A stretch of DNA of 40,334 bases from Anthropogastromicrobium chipingensis_A (lineage in GTDB: Bacteria > Bacillota > Clostridia > Lachnospirales > Lachnospiraceae): contig CAVCXB010000010.1 of assembly GCA_963605535.1 (NCBI GenBank), positions 1-40,334 on the forward strand, in the 5' to 3' direction. This document shows positions 1 through 7,785 of the stretch, in pieces. A program made the translations under genes and the position numbers. Under the pieces are notes generated by a model that worked only from the letters and a program-made list of their open reading frames with translations, was not told the origin of the DNA and made no database searches. Position 1 is the first letter of the stretch. Each line of letters starts with the position of its first letter.

Positions 1-2
1 AG

Positions 3-89
3 GGCGTTCCGACTCCTACCAAGGAAGAAGTTGAGTTTGCAAGAAAGATTCTCTGTGTAGACGAGTATAACCGTTACAAGAATGCATAA
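3..89 (+). CDS. C-terminal end of an unidentified protein (partial)
   Basis: An open frame enters from the left edge and ends at TAA 87-89, giving 28 residues that finish in DEYNRYKNA. The stretch TPTKEEVEFARKIL is a charged amphipathic helix, as at the C-terminus of many enzymes. It is too short to name a family. A long hairpin follows at once, which fits the end of a transcript. Confidence 0.6.
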   Translation, partial: GVPTPTKEEVEFARKILCVDEYNRYKNA

Positions 90-90
90 A

Positions 91-152
91 AAAGCCATTG
101 GGGTCAGGGACACGCGGCACTTTAGTGCCACTGCCCCTGACCCCGTGGCTTT
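91..152 (+). terminator. Long hairpin after the first gene, probable terminator
   Basis: The outer arm 91-109 (aaagccat, then ggggtcaggg) pairs with 135-152 (ccctgacccc, then gtggcttt). Inside, GGCACT-TT-AGTGCC forms a second perfect stem (116-129). The sequence after the stem is only moderately T-rich (ttctggtctt), so termination is likely but not textbook. The structure is larger than the other terminators in the window. Confidence 0.6.
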
Positions 153-159
153 CTGGTCT

Positions 160-366
160 TGTGGGTAATAATCGTAACCTAGCTTAGCGGTGAGACGAGT
201 TGCTTTTACGAGGCGGAACGTGTGGGAGCGGACTTACGCAGTAACTGAGACGAAAAGGTGCGTAGAAGGTGCCGCGGGAACAAGTGACGCCGACAAAACA
301 ATCGTCGAACCGCTTTCGTAAGATAAAAGATAGATTATAAGTATATGTATTAGGAAGGAATCCACG
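160..366. other. Intergenic region upstream of gatC
   Basis: This is a GC-richer stretch with no convincing ORF. It holds one copy of a 28-nt dispersed repeat (176-203). I see no tRNA, T-box or known riboswitch. A weak -10-like TATAAG lies at 335-340 with a poor -35, so the gatC promoter is not firmly placed. The gatC ribosome binding site, taggaagga, is at about 350-359. Confidence 0.35.
176..203 (+). repeat. 28-nt dispersed repeat, copy 1
   Basis: The core ttagcggtgagacgagttgc (184-203) is identical to the reverse complement of 37279-37298. Extending outward through 176-183 gives 26 of 28 matches. The two copies are in opposite orientation about 37 kb apart. This one is intergenic, upstream of gatC. 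Confidence 0.65.
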
Positions 367-657
367 ATGGCAAACAAAATCGATGACGAAACAATAGATT
401 ACGTCGGCATTTTAGCAAAGCTCGAGCTTTCCCCAGAGGAAAAAGAGCAGGCAAAAAAAGATATGGCCGATATGCTTGACTATATAGATATGCTCGGTGA
501 ACTGGACACATCCAATGTAGAGCCGATGAGCCATGCATTCCCTGTTTTCAATGTATTCCGTGAGGACGTTGTTACAAACGGAGACGGAAGCAGCGATACA
601 ATGGCCAATGCACCAGAACAGAAAAATGGGGCATTCAAGGTTCCAAAGACTGTATAA
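367..657 (+). CDS. gatC: Aspartyl/glutamyl-tRNA amidotransferase subunit C
   Basis: GatC is the small subunit of the heterotrimeric GatCAB amidotransferase, which converts Glu-tRNA(Gln), and in many bacteria Asp-tRNA(Asn), to the amidated form in the cytoplasm. The 96-residue length is normal. The N-terminal helix with YVGILAKLELSPEEKEQ matches the family pattern, and the C-terminal part has the usual proline/asparagine-rich strap that wraps GatA (EPMSHAFPVFNVFRED). The ATG follows taggaagga. It is first in gatC-gatA-gatB, the common clostridial order, which makes the call secure. Confidence 0.95.
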   Translation: MANKIDDETIDYVGILAKLELSPEEKEQAKKDMADMLDYIDMLGELDTSNVEPMSHAFPVFNVFREDVVTNGDGSSDTMANAPEQKNGAFKVPKTV

Positions 658-677
658 AGCATGTTAAGAAACATGTA

Positions 678-711
678 AAGATTGATTGATAAAAAAGATT
701 GATTGGATAAC
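678..711 (+). repeat. 17-bp tandem duplication between gatC and gatA
   Basis: Two adjacent 17-nt units, aagattgattgataaaa (678-694) and aagattgattggataac (695-711), differ at only a few terminal positions. They look like a slipped-strand duplication. They lie upstream of the gatA ribosome binding site. Confidence 0.6.
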
Positions 712-739
712 AGGTAACATAGAGACAGGAGACAGTTCA

Positions 740-2185
740 ATGGAGATTCAGAAATTAACAGCGGTTTCGCTGGGAAAAAAGATAAAAGAAAAAGAGATCT
801 CCGTGCGGGAAGCACTCGATGCTGCGTTCGCACAGATTGATCAGACCGAGGCACAGTATCATGCGTATGTGACACTCGACCGTGAAGGCGCCTATAAGCA
901 GGCAGATATTGTGCAGGAAAAAATTGACAAGGGTGAGCTGACCGGACCGCTTGCAGGAGTTCCGACAGCCATCAAGGATAACATGTGTACGAAAGGGCTG
1001 CTGACCACGTGCAGCTCCAAGATTCTGGAAAACTATATTCCGACCTACACGGCACAGGCGGTTACAAACTTGACGGATGCAGGCTGTGTAATCATCGGAA
1101 AGACCAACATGGATGAGTTTGCGATGGGAAGCACGACTGAGACCTCACACTATGGCGTGACAAGAAACCCGCACAACCCAGAGCATGTTCCGGGCGGCTC
1201 CTCTGGCGGAAGTGCAGCAGCAGTTGCATCAAACGAATGCTACTTTGCACTTGGTTCTGATACCGGTGGTTCCATCCGTCAGCCATCCGCATTTTGCGGC
1301 ATTACCGGAATGAAGCCAACCTACGGTACCGTTTCCCGTTACGGTTTGATCGCTTATGGCTCATCTTTGGATCAGATCGGTCCAATGACAAAGAATGTCA
1401 CCGACTGCGCAGCTGTTTTGGAGACAATCGCTTCCTATGATAAGAAGGACAGCACCTCGATTAAGCGTGAGGACTATGATTTCTCATCTGCATTGGTACC
1501 AGATGTAAAAGGTCTTCGCATCGGCCTTCCAAAAGATTACTTTGGTGAGGGTCTTGACGGTGAGGTAAAGGCAGCCATTTTCAAGTCAGCAGAAACCTTT
1601 AAGAGTATGGGTGCTATTGTCGAGGAGTTCGATTTGGGCTTGGTAAAATATGCAATTCCAGCTTACTATGTTATCGCATCGGCAGAGGCCAGCTCAAACT
1701 TAGAGCGCTTTGATGGTGTCAAGTACGGCTACCGCACAAAGGAATACGACGGTTTACACAACATGTACAAAAAGACACGTTCCGAGGGCTTTGGCCCAGA
1801 GGTAAAGCGCCGTATCATGTTAGGCTCCTTCGTTCTTAGCTCTGGTTACTACGATGCCTACTATTTAAAGGCACTAAAGACAAAAGCACTCATCAAGCAC
1901 GAATTTGACAAGGCTTTTGAAAACTACGACATCATCCTTGCTCCAGCGGCGCCAACCACCGCACCGCTTTTGGGCAGCAGCTTAAGTGATCCGATGAAGA
2001 TGTATTTGAGCGATATTTACACAATATCCGCAAACCTTGCCGGAATTCCGGGCCTGTCTCTTCCATGTGGAAAGGACAAGGCAGGGCTTCCAATCGGAAT
2101 GCAGCTTCTTGGCGGCTGCTTCAAAGAAAAGACACTGCTTCGCGCGGGCTTTGCGTATGAGCAGGCGAGAGAGGAGGAAGTGTGA
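740..2185 (+). CDS. gatA: Glutamyl-tRNA(Gln) amidotransferase subunit A
   Basis: GatA is the amidase subunit that releases ammonia from glutamine (or asparagine) and channels it to GatB. The amidase-signature triad is visible: Lys79 (AIKDNM), Ser154 (PGGSSGGSAAAVA) and Ser178 (GSDTGGSIR). The start at 740 is chosen because acaggagac lies just upstream and MEIQKL matches normal GatA N-termini; an in-frame ATG at 686 would add 18 atypical residues. The length of 481 residues is typical. Its TGA overlaps the gatB ATG by one base, which implies translational coupling. Confidence 0.96.
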   Translation: MEIQKLTAVSLGKKIKEKEISVREALDAAFAQIDQTEAQYHAYVTLDREGAYKQADIVQEKIDKGELTGPLAGVPTAIKDNMCTKGLLTTCSSKILENYIPTYTAQAVTNLTDAGCVIIGKTNMDEFAMGSTTETSHYGVTRNPHNPEHVPGGSSGGSAAAVASNECYFALGSDTGGSIRQPSAFCGITGMKPTYGTVSRYGLIAYGSSLDQIGPMTKNVTDCAAVLETIASYDKKDSTSIKREDYDFSSALVPDVKGLRIGLPKDYFGEGLDGEVKAAIFKSAETFKSMGAIVEEFDLGLVKYAIPAYYVIASAEASSNLERFDGVKYGYRTKEYDGLHNMYKKTRSEGFGPEVKRRIMLGSFVLSSGYYDAYYLKALKTKALIKHEFDKAFENYDIILAPAAPTTAPLLGSSLSDPMKMYLSDIYTISANLAGIPGLSLPCGKDKAGLPIGMQLLGGCFKEKTLLRAGFAYEQAREEEV

Positions 2186-3618
2186 TGGCACAGTATGAAA
2201 CCGTGATCGGTCTTGAGGTTCATGTGGAGCTTGCAACAAAAACAAAAATCTTCTGCGGCTGCTCCACCGCATTCGGAGGCGCACCAAACAGCCATACCTG
2301 TCCGGTCTGCACTGGCCTTCCAGGTTCGCTTCCTGTCTTAAACAAACAGGTCGTTGAGTATGCAATGGCGGTCGGTCTTGCGACAAATTGTCAGATCAAC
2401 CAGTATTGCAAGTTTGACCGTAAAAACTATTTCTACCCGGATAACCCGCAGAACTACCAGATTTCTCAGCTATATTATCCGATCTGCCACGATGGCGGAG
2501 TCGAGATCAACGTAAACGATCAGAAAAAGATCGTGCGCATCCATGAGATTCATATGGAGGAGGATGCCGGAAAGCTTGTCCATGACGAGTGGGAGGATGT
2601 CTCCCTAGTCGATTACAACCGTTCTGGTGTGCCGTTAATCGAGATCGTATCCGAGCCAGATATGAGAAGTGCTGATGAGGTTATTGCATATCTCGAAAAG
2701 CTTCGTCTGATCATTCAGTATCTGGGTGCGTCCGACTGTAAGCTTCAGGAGGGATCCATGCGTGCCGATGTCAACTTATCGGTTCGCCCGGTTGGCACAG
2801 AAACCTTTGGAACACGTACCGAGATGAAGAACTTAAACTCCTTCAAGGCCATTGCACGTGCCATTGAGTCTGAGCATGCGCGCCAGATCGAGCGGATCGA
2901 GGAGGGCAAGAAAGTCATTCAGGAGACAAGACGCTGGGATGACAACAAGGAGTATTCCTACCCGATGCGTTCAAAGGAGGATGCACAGGATTATCGCTAC
3001 TTCCCAGATCCGGATCTGCCGCCGCTTCAGATTCCGGACGAGTGGATTGCGCGCTTAAAGGCTGCTCAGCCAGAGCTTCGCGATGAGAAGCGTGCGCGTT
3101 ATAAGACGGAGTATGAGATTCCAGAGTACGATGCCGACATCATCACCGGTTCCAAGCGCATGGCCGATATTTTCGAGCAGACCGTAGCACTCGGCGCTGC
3201 ACCAAAGAAGGTATCAAACTGGTTAATGACGGAGACAATGCGTCTGTTAAAGGAGCATCTGATGGAGTCGGACGAGCTTGATTTCTCCCCAAAGAATCTG
3301 GCAACGCTGATCGCACTTGTCGAGAAAAAGACAATCAATCAGACCGTAGCAAAGGAAGTCTTTGAGAAGATTTTCTCAGATGACATTGAGCCAGAAAGCT
3401 ACGTAAAGGAGCATGGCCTTGGCATGGTCAGCGATACCGGTGCTTTGCAGAAGACCGTAGAGGAAGTCATTGCCGCAAATCCGCAGTCGGTAGCGGACTA
3501 CAAGGCAGGAAAGCAGAAGGCAATCGGCTTCTTAGTAGGTCAGACCATGAAAGCCATGAAGGGAAAAGCAAACCCTGCTGCTGTCAATGAAATTTTGGCA
3601 AAGCTGTTAAATCAGTGA
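2185..3618 (+). CDS. gatB: Aspartyl/glutamyl-tRNA amidotransferase subunit B
   Basis: GatB binds the mischarged tRNA, activates the glutamyl or aspartyl group with ATP and amidates it with ammonia from GatA. The N-terminal ETVIGLEVHVELATKTKIFCGC and the LQEGSMRADVNLS segment are family hallmarks. The C-terminal ~150 residues are the helical/YqeY-like tRNA-binding domain. The length is 477 residues. The ATG at 2185 is preferred over the in-frame GTG at 2182 because GAGGAGG (2171-2177) is well spaced from it. A terminator follows. Confidence 0.96.
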   Translation: MAQYETVIGLEVHVELATKTKIFCGCSTAFGGAPNSHTCPVCTGLPGSLPVLNKQVVEYAMAVGLATNCQINQYCKFDRKNYFYPDNPQNYQISQLYYPICHDGGVEINVNDQKKIVRIHEIHMEEDAGKLVHDEWEDVSLVDYNRSGVPLIEIVSEPDMRSADEVIAYLEKLRLIIQYLGASDCKLQEGSMRADVNLSVRPVGTETFGTRTEMKNLNSFKAIARAIESEHARQIERIEEGKKVIQETRRWDDNKEYSYPMRSKEDAQDYRYFPDPDLPPLQIPDEWIARLKAAQPELRDEKRARYKTEYEIPEYDADIITGSKRMADIFEQTVALGAAPKKVSNWLMTETMRLLKEHLMESDELDFSPKNLATLIALVEKKTINQTVAKEVFEKIFSDDIEPESYVKEHGLGMVSDTGALQKTVEEVIAANPQSVADYKAGKQKAIGFLVGQTMKAMKGKANPAAVNEILAKLLNQ

Positions 3619-3696
3619 GAATCGTAATTTGGAAAAGAAAGTCGGTTCTGTGAGAATCTGGCTTTGATAAAACACAAATTCAAAAAAATTGGACAA

Positions 3697-3741
3697 ATTG
3701 CCCTCATCTGTGGAAAAAAACGGATGAGGGCAAATTTTTTT
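3697..3741 (+). terminator. Rho-independent terminator after gatB
   Basis: The arm attgccctcatc (3697-3708) pairs with gatgagggcaaat (about 3723-3735), followed by seven T residues. It ends the gatCAB transcript and insulates the alcohol dehydrogenase gene. Confidence 0.9.
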
Positions 3742-3775
3742 AGAAAAAGTTTTTGTGAAATTTACAAAAAAATGC

Positions 3776-3804
3776 TTGATTATTTTTGATAACTGTGATA
3801 AAGT
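3776..3804 (+). promoter_or_regulatory. Sigma-A-type promoter for the alcohol dehydrogenase gene
   Basis: TTGATT (3776-3781), a 17-nt spacer and TAAAGT (3799-3804) fit a vegetative promoter. The Rex-like palindrome begins five bases downstream, where it would overlap the transcription start. The remaining leader (about 3833-3925) has only a small stem cttgc/gcaag and the ribosome binding site ggaaaggaag. Confidence 0.65.
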
Positions 3805-3808
3805 AACT

Positions 3809-3826
3809 TTGTTTGATAATTAACAA
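3809..3826 (+). promoter_or_regulatory. Rex-like operator (redox repressor site)
   Basis: TTGTTTGATAATTAACAA matches the clostridial Rex consensus TTGTTAANNNNTTAACAA except at two positions in the left arm. The wider sequence is a perfect 9-bp inverted repeat, CTTTGTTTG (3807-3815) and CAAACAAAG (3824-3832). Rex senses NADH/NAD and typically represses alcohol dehydrogenases. The placement just after the -10 element suits repression. Binding itself is inferred. Confidence 0.7.
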
Positions 3827-3925
3827 ACAAAGTCTTGCAAAAGCAAGGCAAAAGATCAAACAAAATGCAAAAAAAAGAAATGGATAGCTGGCACGAAAAG
3901 GCCAGACTGGAAAGGAAGAGTTATC

Positions 3926-5116
3926 ATGGCAAGATTTACATTACCGAGAGATCTGTATCATGGCAAGGGAGCGCTTGAAGCATTAAAGACGCTGAAAGGA
4001 AAGAAGGCAATCATCGTTGTTGGCGGTGGTTCTATGAAGCGTTTCGGTTTTCTGGACAAGGTTGTTTCCTATTTACAGGAGGCAGGTATGGAGGTTAAGC
4101 TGTTCGAGGGCGTAGAGCCGGACCCATCAGTGGATACTGTCATGAAGGGTGCAGCAGCAATGACCGAATTTGGACCAGACTGGATCGTATCCATCGGTGG
4201 AGGTTCCCCGATTGATGCGGCAAAGGCAATGTGGGCATTTTATGAGTATCCAGATGTTACATTCGAGGAACTGTGCATTCCGTTTAACTTCCCGACACTT
4301 CGTACAAAGGCAAAGTTCTGTGCGATCCCGTCTACATCCGGTACCGCTACTGAGGTAACCGCATTCTCCGTTATCACCGATTACAAGAAGGGTATCAAGT
4401 ATCCGTTAGCTGACTTTAACATCACTCCAGATGTTGCCATCGTAGATCCTGAGTTAGCAGAGACCATGCCGAAGAAGCTGACTGCTCATACTGGTATGGA
4501 TGCAATGACTCATGCAATCGAGGCATATGTTTCTACTCTGCACTGTGAGTACACCGATCCGTTAGCACTTCACGCAATCGAGCTGATCAGCCAGTACCTG
4601 ATCCCATCCTATAATGGTGATATGGATGCTCGTGCAAAGATGCATGATGCTCAGTGCTTAGCTGGTATGGCATTCTCCAACGCACTGCTTGGAATCGTTC
4701 ACTCCATGGCACATAAGACTGGTGCAGCTTACAGCGGTGGACATATTGTTCACGGATGTGCAAACGCAATGTATCTGCCAAAGGTTATCCGTTTCAACGC
4801 AGTTGAGCCAGAAGCACAGAAGAGATATGCAAACATCGCAAGATTCCTTCATCTGGAGGGAAGCACCGATGCAGAGCTTGTTGACGCACTGATCGCTCAT
4901 ATCAAGGGCATGAATGCACAGCTTGATATTCCGACCTGTATCAAGGACTATGAGGGCGGAATCATCGATGAGAAGGAATTCATGGAGAAGCTGCCGCAGG
5001 TTGCTGAGCTGGTTGTAGGCGATGCTTGTACCGGTTCCAATCCAAGAAGCATCAACCCAGAGCAGATGGCAAAGCTGTTAAAGTGCTGCTACTACGATGA
5101 GGAAGTAGACTTCTAA
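3926..5116 (+). CDS. Iron-containing alcohol dehydrogenase
   Basis: This is a group III metal-dependent alcohol dehydrogenase of 396 residues, probably reducing an aldehyde to an alcohol with NADH during fermentation. The dinucleotide motif GGGSPIDAAK is at 91-100 and the family motif PSTSGTATEV at 135-144. Likely metal ligands, by comparison with the FucO family, are Asp192, His196 (MDAMTHAIEAY), His259 (GIVHSMAH) and His276 (IVHGCANA). The substrate cannot be told from sequence; ethanol, butanol and related alcohols are all possible. The gene stands alone between two terminators behind a Rex-like site, which fits control by NADH excess. Codon use is biased toward a highly expressed pattern. 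Confidence 0.92.
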   Translation: MARFTLPRDLYHGKGALEALKTLKGKKAIIVVGGGSMKRFGFLDKVVSYLQEAGMEVKLFEGVEPDPSVDTVMKGAAAMTEFGPDWIVSIGGGSPIDAAKAMWAFYEYPDVTFEELCIPFNFPTLRTKAKFCAIPSTSGTATEVTAFSVITDYKKGIKYPLADFNITPDVAIVDPELAETMPKKLTAHTGMDAMTHAIEAYVSTLHCEYTDPLALHAIELISQYLIPSYNGDMDARAKMHDAQCLAGMAFSNALLGIVHSMAHKTGAAYSGGHIVHGCANAMYLPKVIRFNAVEPEAQKRYANIARFLHLEGSTDAELVDALIAHIKGMNAQLDIPTCIKDYEGGIIDEKEFMEKLPQVAELVVGDACTGSNPRSINPEQMAKLLKCCYYDEEVDF

Positions 5117-5151
5117 ATCATTTTGATGATTTTCATTTACATAATTTTTAA

Positions 5152-5182
5152 GGGGCGTGCACCGAAGGGTGCGCGCCTTTTT
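5152..5182 (+). terminator. Terminator after the alcohol dehydrogenase gene
   Basis: A GC-rich stem, ggggcgtgcacc with gggtgcgcgcc around a GAA loop, is followed by TTTTT. It closes the single-gene transcript. Confidence 0.88.
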
Positions 5183-5185
5183 GTA

Positions 5186-5214
5186 TTGCAAAATAGGATG
5201 GGAAAGGGTATACT
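5186..5214 (+). promoter_or_regulatory. Promoter for the S51/HAD fusion gene
   Basis: TTGCAA (5186-5191), a 17-nt spacer and TATACT (5209-5214) form a good sigma-A promoter about 60 bases before the start codon, directly after the previous terminator. Confidence 0.65.
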
Positions 5215-5271
5215 TGATATAGAAAAAAACGTGCAGTGGCAAATAGCTGTCTGCACAGAAATGAGGAAAAA

Positions 5272-6654
5272 ATGATATTACTGACATCGGACGGCATAAC
5301 CTCCCCACAGTTGGAGGAAGAAATTAGAAAGGCACTGGTGCCAATCTCAAAAAGAACGGCGCTCGTGACAACCGCCTCGTGCCGGTACAAAGAAAAGGAT
5401 GACAACGTGCCTGTTTTAAGTGCCCTGATGCGAAAATTTGGTTTGGAACCGGAGTGCGTGGACGTGGAATTTCAGGATGCGACCTTTTTACTAGCATATG
5501 ATGTTGTCATTTTGATGGGGGGAAATCCGTTTTATTTGCGTAAGCATTTGAAAAAATGGAATAACAGTCTGGAAATTTTAAGGGAGCTTGCCGAACGTCA
5601 TGTGCTTGTTGGTATCAGTGCTGGCAGCATGGTGCTTGGTGATACGATGGAATTTGCCTGCCCGATTGAACCCGGCAGTATCGAGGAAGTCGGAGAAAAT
5701 GTGGATTGCAGCGGATTTGGCATTGTGCCATTAAATATTATGCCGCATTATCTGGCTTATCTGACGGTGTATCCGCAGACGGATGAAATTTTGAAAAGCT
5801 ACAAGGAAGAAACGGGACGAAGTATCTGCACCATCAATGACGGTGAAGGCATTCGCATTTCGCGTTGCGGCAAAAAAGGAACCTACATAAAAAATGAGCG
5901 ATATACACCGATCGTATCATCTAAGCTGCCAGACTATGAGAGTTATTTCTTTGATTTGTATGGTACGCTTATTGACATCCATACCGATGAGGGTGAAGAT
6001 GAGCTGTGGGAATTTATGGCAAAATATTATGCCTATAAAGGAGCAAAGTACGGCTCTTGGGAACTTCGCTGGCGTTATAGTGAGCTGGTGCATGATGAAG
6101 AGGAACAGCTTTTTAATGCGCATCCAGAGCGGATTGCAGAGCCACAGGTGGAGCGCGTATTTATGCGATTGTATGAGGAAAAGGGAGTTCATGTTTCGGT
6201 ACAGGAGGCAGTTGATGCTGCTCAGGTATTCCGCAGCTTTTCTCTAAAATATATTCGTCTGTATCATGGCGCAAAAGAGCTTCTTGCCCATCTAAAGAAA
6301 AAGGGCAAAAAACTCTATGTACTCAGCAATGCGCAGCAGGTCTTTACGGAAAGCGAGATGCGCTATCTTGGTATTTATGAATATTTTGATAAGGTATGTC
6401 TGTCCTCAGATTATCATTGCAAAAAGCCAGATGAAGCGTATTTTAAAAATCTATTAGATGCAGAGGGACTGGAACCATCAAAAACAATGATGATTGGAAA
6501 TAGTGAGTATGATGATATCCGCACTGCAAAAGCACTTGGCATGGGCGCTTGCTACATTCATTCCAATCTGTCACCAGAAGGGGAGACAGCCGATTGCGAT
6601 ATCGTTATGAGAGCGATGGATCTGCCATCTCTGGAGAAGATTCTGTGCCGATAA
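5272..6654 (+). CDS. Peptidase S51 (PepE-like) fused to a HAD hydrolase
   Basis: The 460-residue protein has two modules. Residues 1 to about 215 resemble peptidase family S51 (dipeptidase E and cyanophycinase relatives): the ILMGGNPFYLRKHL strand-turn and the nucleophile elbow GISAGSMVL with Ser116. Residues from about 222 to the end are a HAD-superfamily hydrolase: FDLYGTLID with Asp228, LSNAQ (motif II), a Lys in CKKPDEAYF and IGNSEYDD (motif IV). The second Asp of motif I is Tyr (DLYGT), as in haloacid-dehalogenase-type and several other HAD clades, so ordinary phosphatase chemistry is less certain. The start at 5272 has gagg just upstream; the in-frame ATG at 5236 has no good site. Its last 50 bases overlap the convergent AraC gene. 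The biological substrate is unknown. Confidence 0.85.
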   Translation: MILLTSDGITSPQLEEEIRKALVPISKRTALVTTASCRYKEKDDNVPVLSALMRKFGLEPECVDVEFQDATFLLAYDVVILMGGNPFYLRKHLKKWNNSLEILRELAERHVLVGISAGSMVLGDTMEFACPIEPGSIEEVGENVDCSGFGIVPLNIMPHYLAYLTVYPQTDEILKSYKEETGRSICTINDGEGIRISRCGKKGTYIKNERYTPIVSSKLPDYESYFFDLYGTLIDIHTDEGEDELWEFMAKYYAYKGAKYGSWELRWRYSELVHDEEEQLFNAHPERIAEPQVERVFMRLYEEKGVHVSVQEAVDAAQVFRSFSLKYIRLYHGAKELLAHLKKKGKKLYVLSNAQQVFTESEMRYLGIYEYFDKVCLSSDYHCKKPDEAYFKNLLDAEGLEPSKTMMIGNSEYDDIRTAKALGMGACYIHSNLSPEGETADCDIVMRAMDLPSLEKILCR

Positions 6655-7594
6655 ACTCCGAAGAAGTGTCGCTAGATGTTGCTTCTGTATCGGTCGGAGT
6701 GGTCTCATTTCGGATAGGCAGAGCACTTGCGCGGAGCGCACTTGGCGTAATTCCGTACTTTTTCTTAAAGACGCGGTTAAAATAAGAAATACTATTAAAA
6801 CCACATTTTCTTGCTGTATCCATAATTGGTTCATCTGCATTTGACAGCAAGAATCTGGATGCCTGTGACAGACGATAACTGTTTAAGCATTCCGTGAAGG
6901 TGATGCCGATTGTGGACTTAAAGAACTTAATAAAGTGAGACTCACTAAAGCCACACACCTTTGCCATCTGTTCAGTAGACAGTGGTTCGCTGTAGTGCTC
7001 TGTGATATAGCTGATGATCTGCTTTGTTTTTACCACTGATTTTTGTGGACGACTCTTTGGCTTTACCAACGGCTCATTATAAAAGAGCAGATAAAAGAGT
7101 CGGAACAGATTGCTTTTAATGCCGAGCGGGTAGGCTGCCGAGTAGAAGGTCTGCAACTGAAACATCTCCTCAAAACATTGACGAAACTCATCGTACCAAC
7201 CGTATTCAGGCGTGATCAGCCATGGAATAACCTGTTCTCCCTTTGAGAGTGGCTCTAAAAATGCAAAGGCATCGTCATTATCGGTACTTCCGGAAAGAAG
7301 AGACAACGGAAATTGAATCATGCTAATCTTCAGTGAGGAGTTTGAATCTGCGTCAATAGAATGCAGCTGACCTGGTAAGATCAGACAGATATCGCCCTTC
7401 TTTACCGAAATTTTTTCAAGGTCAATTGATACTCGTCCACTTCCTTCACGGATTAAAAGAATTTCCATCGTGTCCTGCCAGTGAATTGAAACCGAGGAGA
7501 TGTCCTCAGGTAAAATAGCTGTCAGGGCAGCAAAGGGGAAAGAACCCGTCAGGGGTTCGTGCATTTCAAATAAGTCAATGTTTTGGATATTCAT
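6605..7594 (-). CDS. AraC-family transcriptional regulator
   Basis: A 329-residue regulator: an N-terminal cupin-like sensing half (VSIHWQDTMEILLIREGSGRVSI) and a C-terminal double helix-turn-helix with CGFSESHFIKFFK and CGFNSISYFNRVFKKKYGITP. A tail of about 40 residues after the DNA-binding domain is rich in Ser, Thr and Glu, unusual for the family; it is the part encoded where this gene overlaps the convergent S51/HAD gene. The start at 7594 is the first ATG; another in-frame ATG lies ten codons on. The ligand is probably a sugar or related small molecule, but nothing adjacent identifies its regulon. Confidence 0.88.
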   Translation of the reverse strand: MNIQNIDLFEMHEPLTGSFPFAALTAILPEDISSVSIHWQDTMEILLIREGSGRVSIDLEKISVKKGDICLILPGQLHSIDADSNSSLKISMIQFPLSLLSGSTDNDDAFAFLEPLSKGEQVIPWLITPEYGWYDEFRQCFEEMFQLQTFYSAAYPLGIKSNLFRLFYLLFYNEPLVKPKSRPQKSVVKTKQIISYITEHYSEPLSTEQMAKVCGFSESHFIKFFKSTIGITFTECLNSYRLSQASRFLLSNADEPIMDTARKCGFNSISYFNRVFKKKYGITPSALRASALPIRNETTPTDTEATSSDTSSEFIGTESSPEMADPSLS

Positions 7595-7709
7595 ATGTAT
7601 AATAATAAGCCTTTCTCAAAGTCAGTCTTTTTTTGAATAAAAATTTTCATAAATAGGTATACCACAAGAAACGAAAGAAAACAATCGAAAATGTGGAAGA
7701 GCAAAAAAC

Positions 7710-7738
7710 TTGACAGACACTTTTTTTATTACTATTAT
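7710..7738 (+). promoter_or_regulatory. Promoter of the DUF3990/DUF3791 pair
   Basis: TTGACA (7710-7715), 17 nt and TATTAT (7733-7738) form a near-consensus promoter. An alternative -10, TATAAT, begins three bases later. The start codon lies 47 bases downstream with gaggtgaag as ribosome binding site. Confidence 0.7.
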
Positions 7739-7785
7739 AATAACAAGTAAGCAGAAAAAGATGGTCATTTAATAAGAGGTGAAGA

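Noticed and set aside
3752..3769. Second Rex-like sequence, TTTTGTGAAATTTACAAA, upstream of the adh promoter
   Set aside because: The half-sites are three bases too close for the 18-bp Rex operator, so it is probably AT-rich chance.
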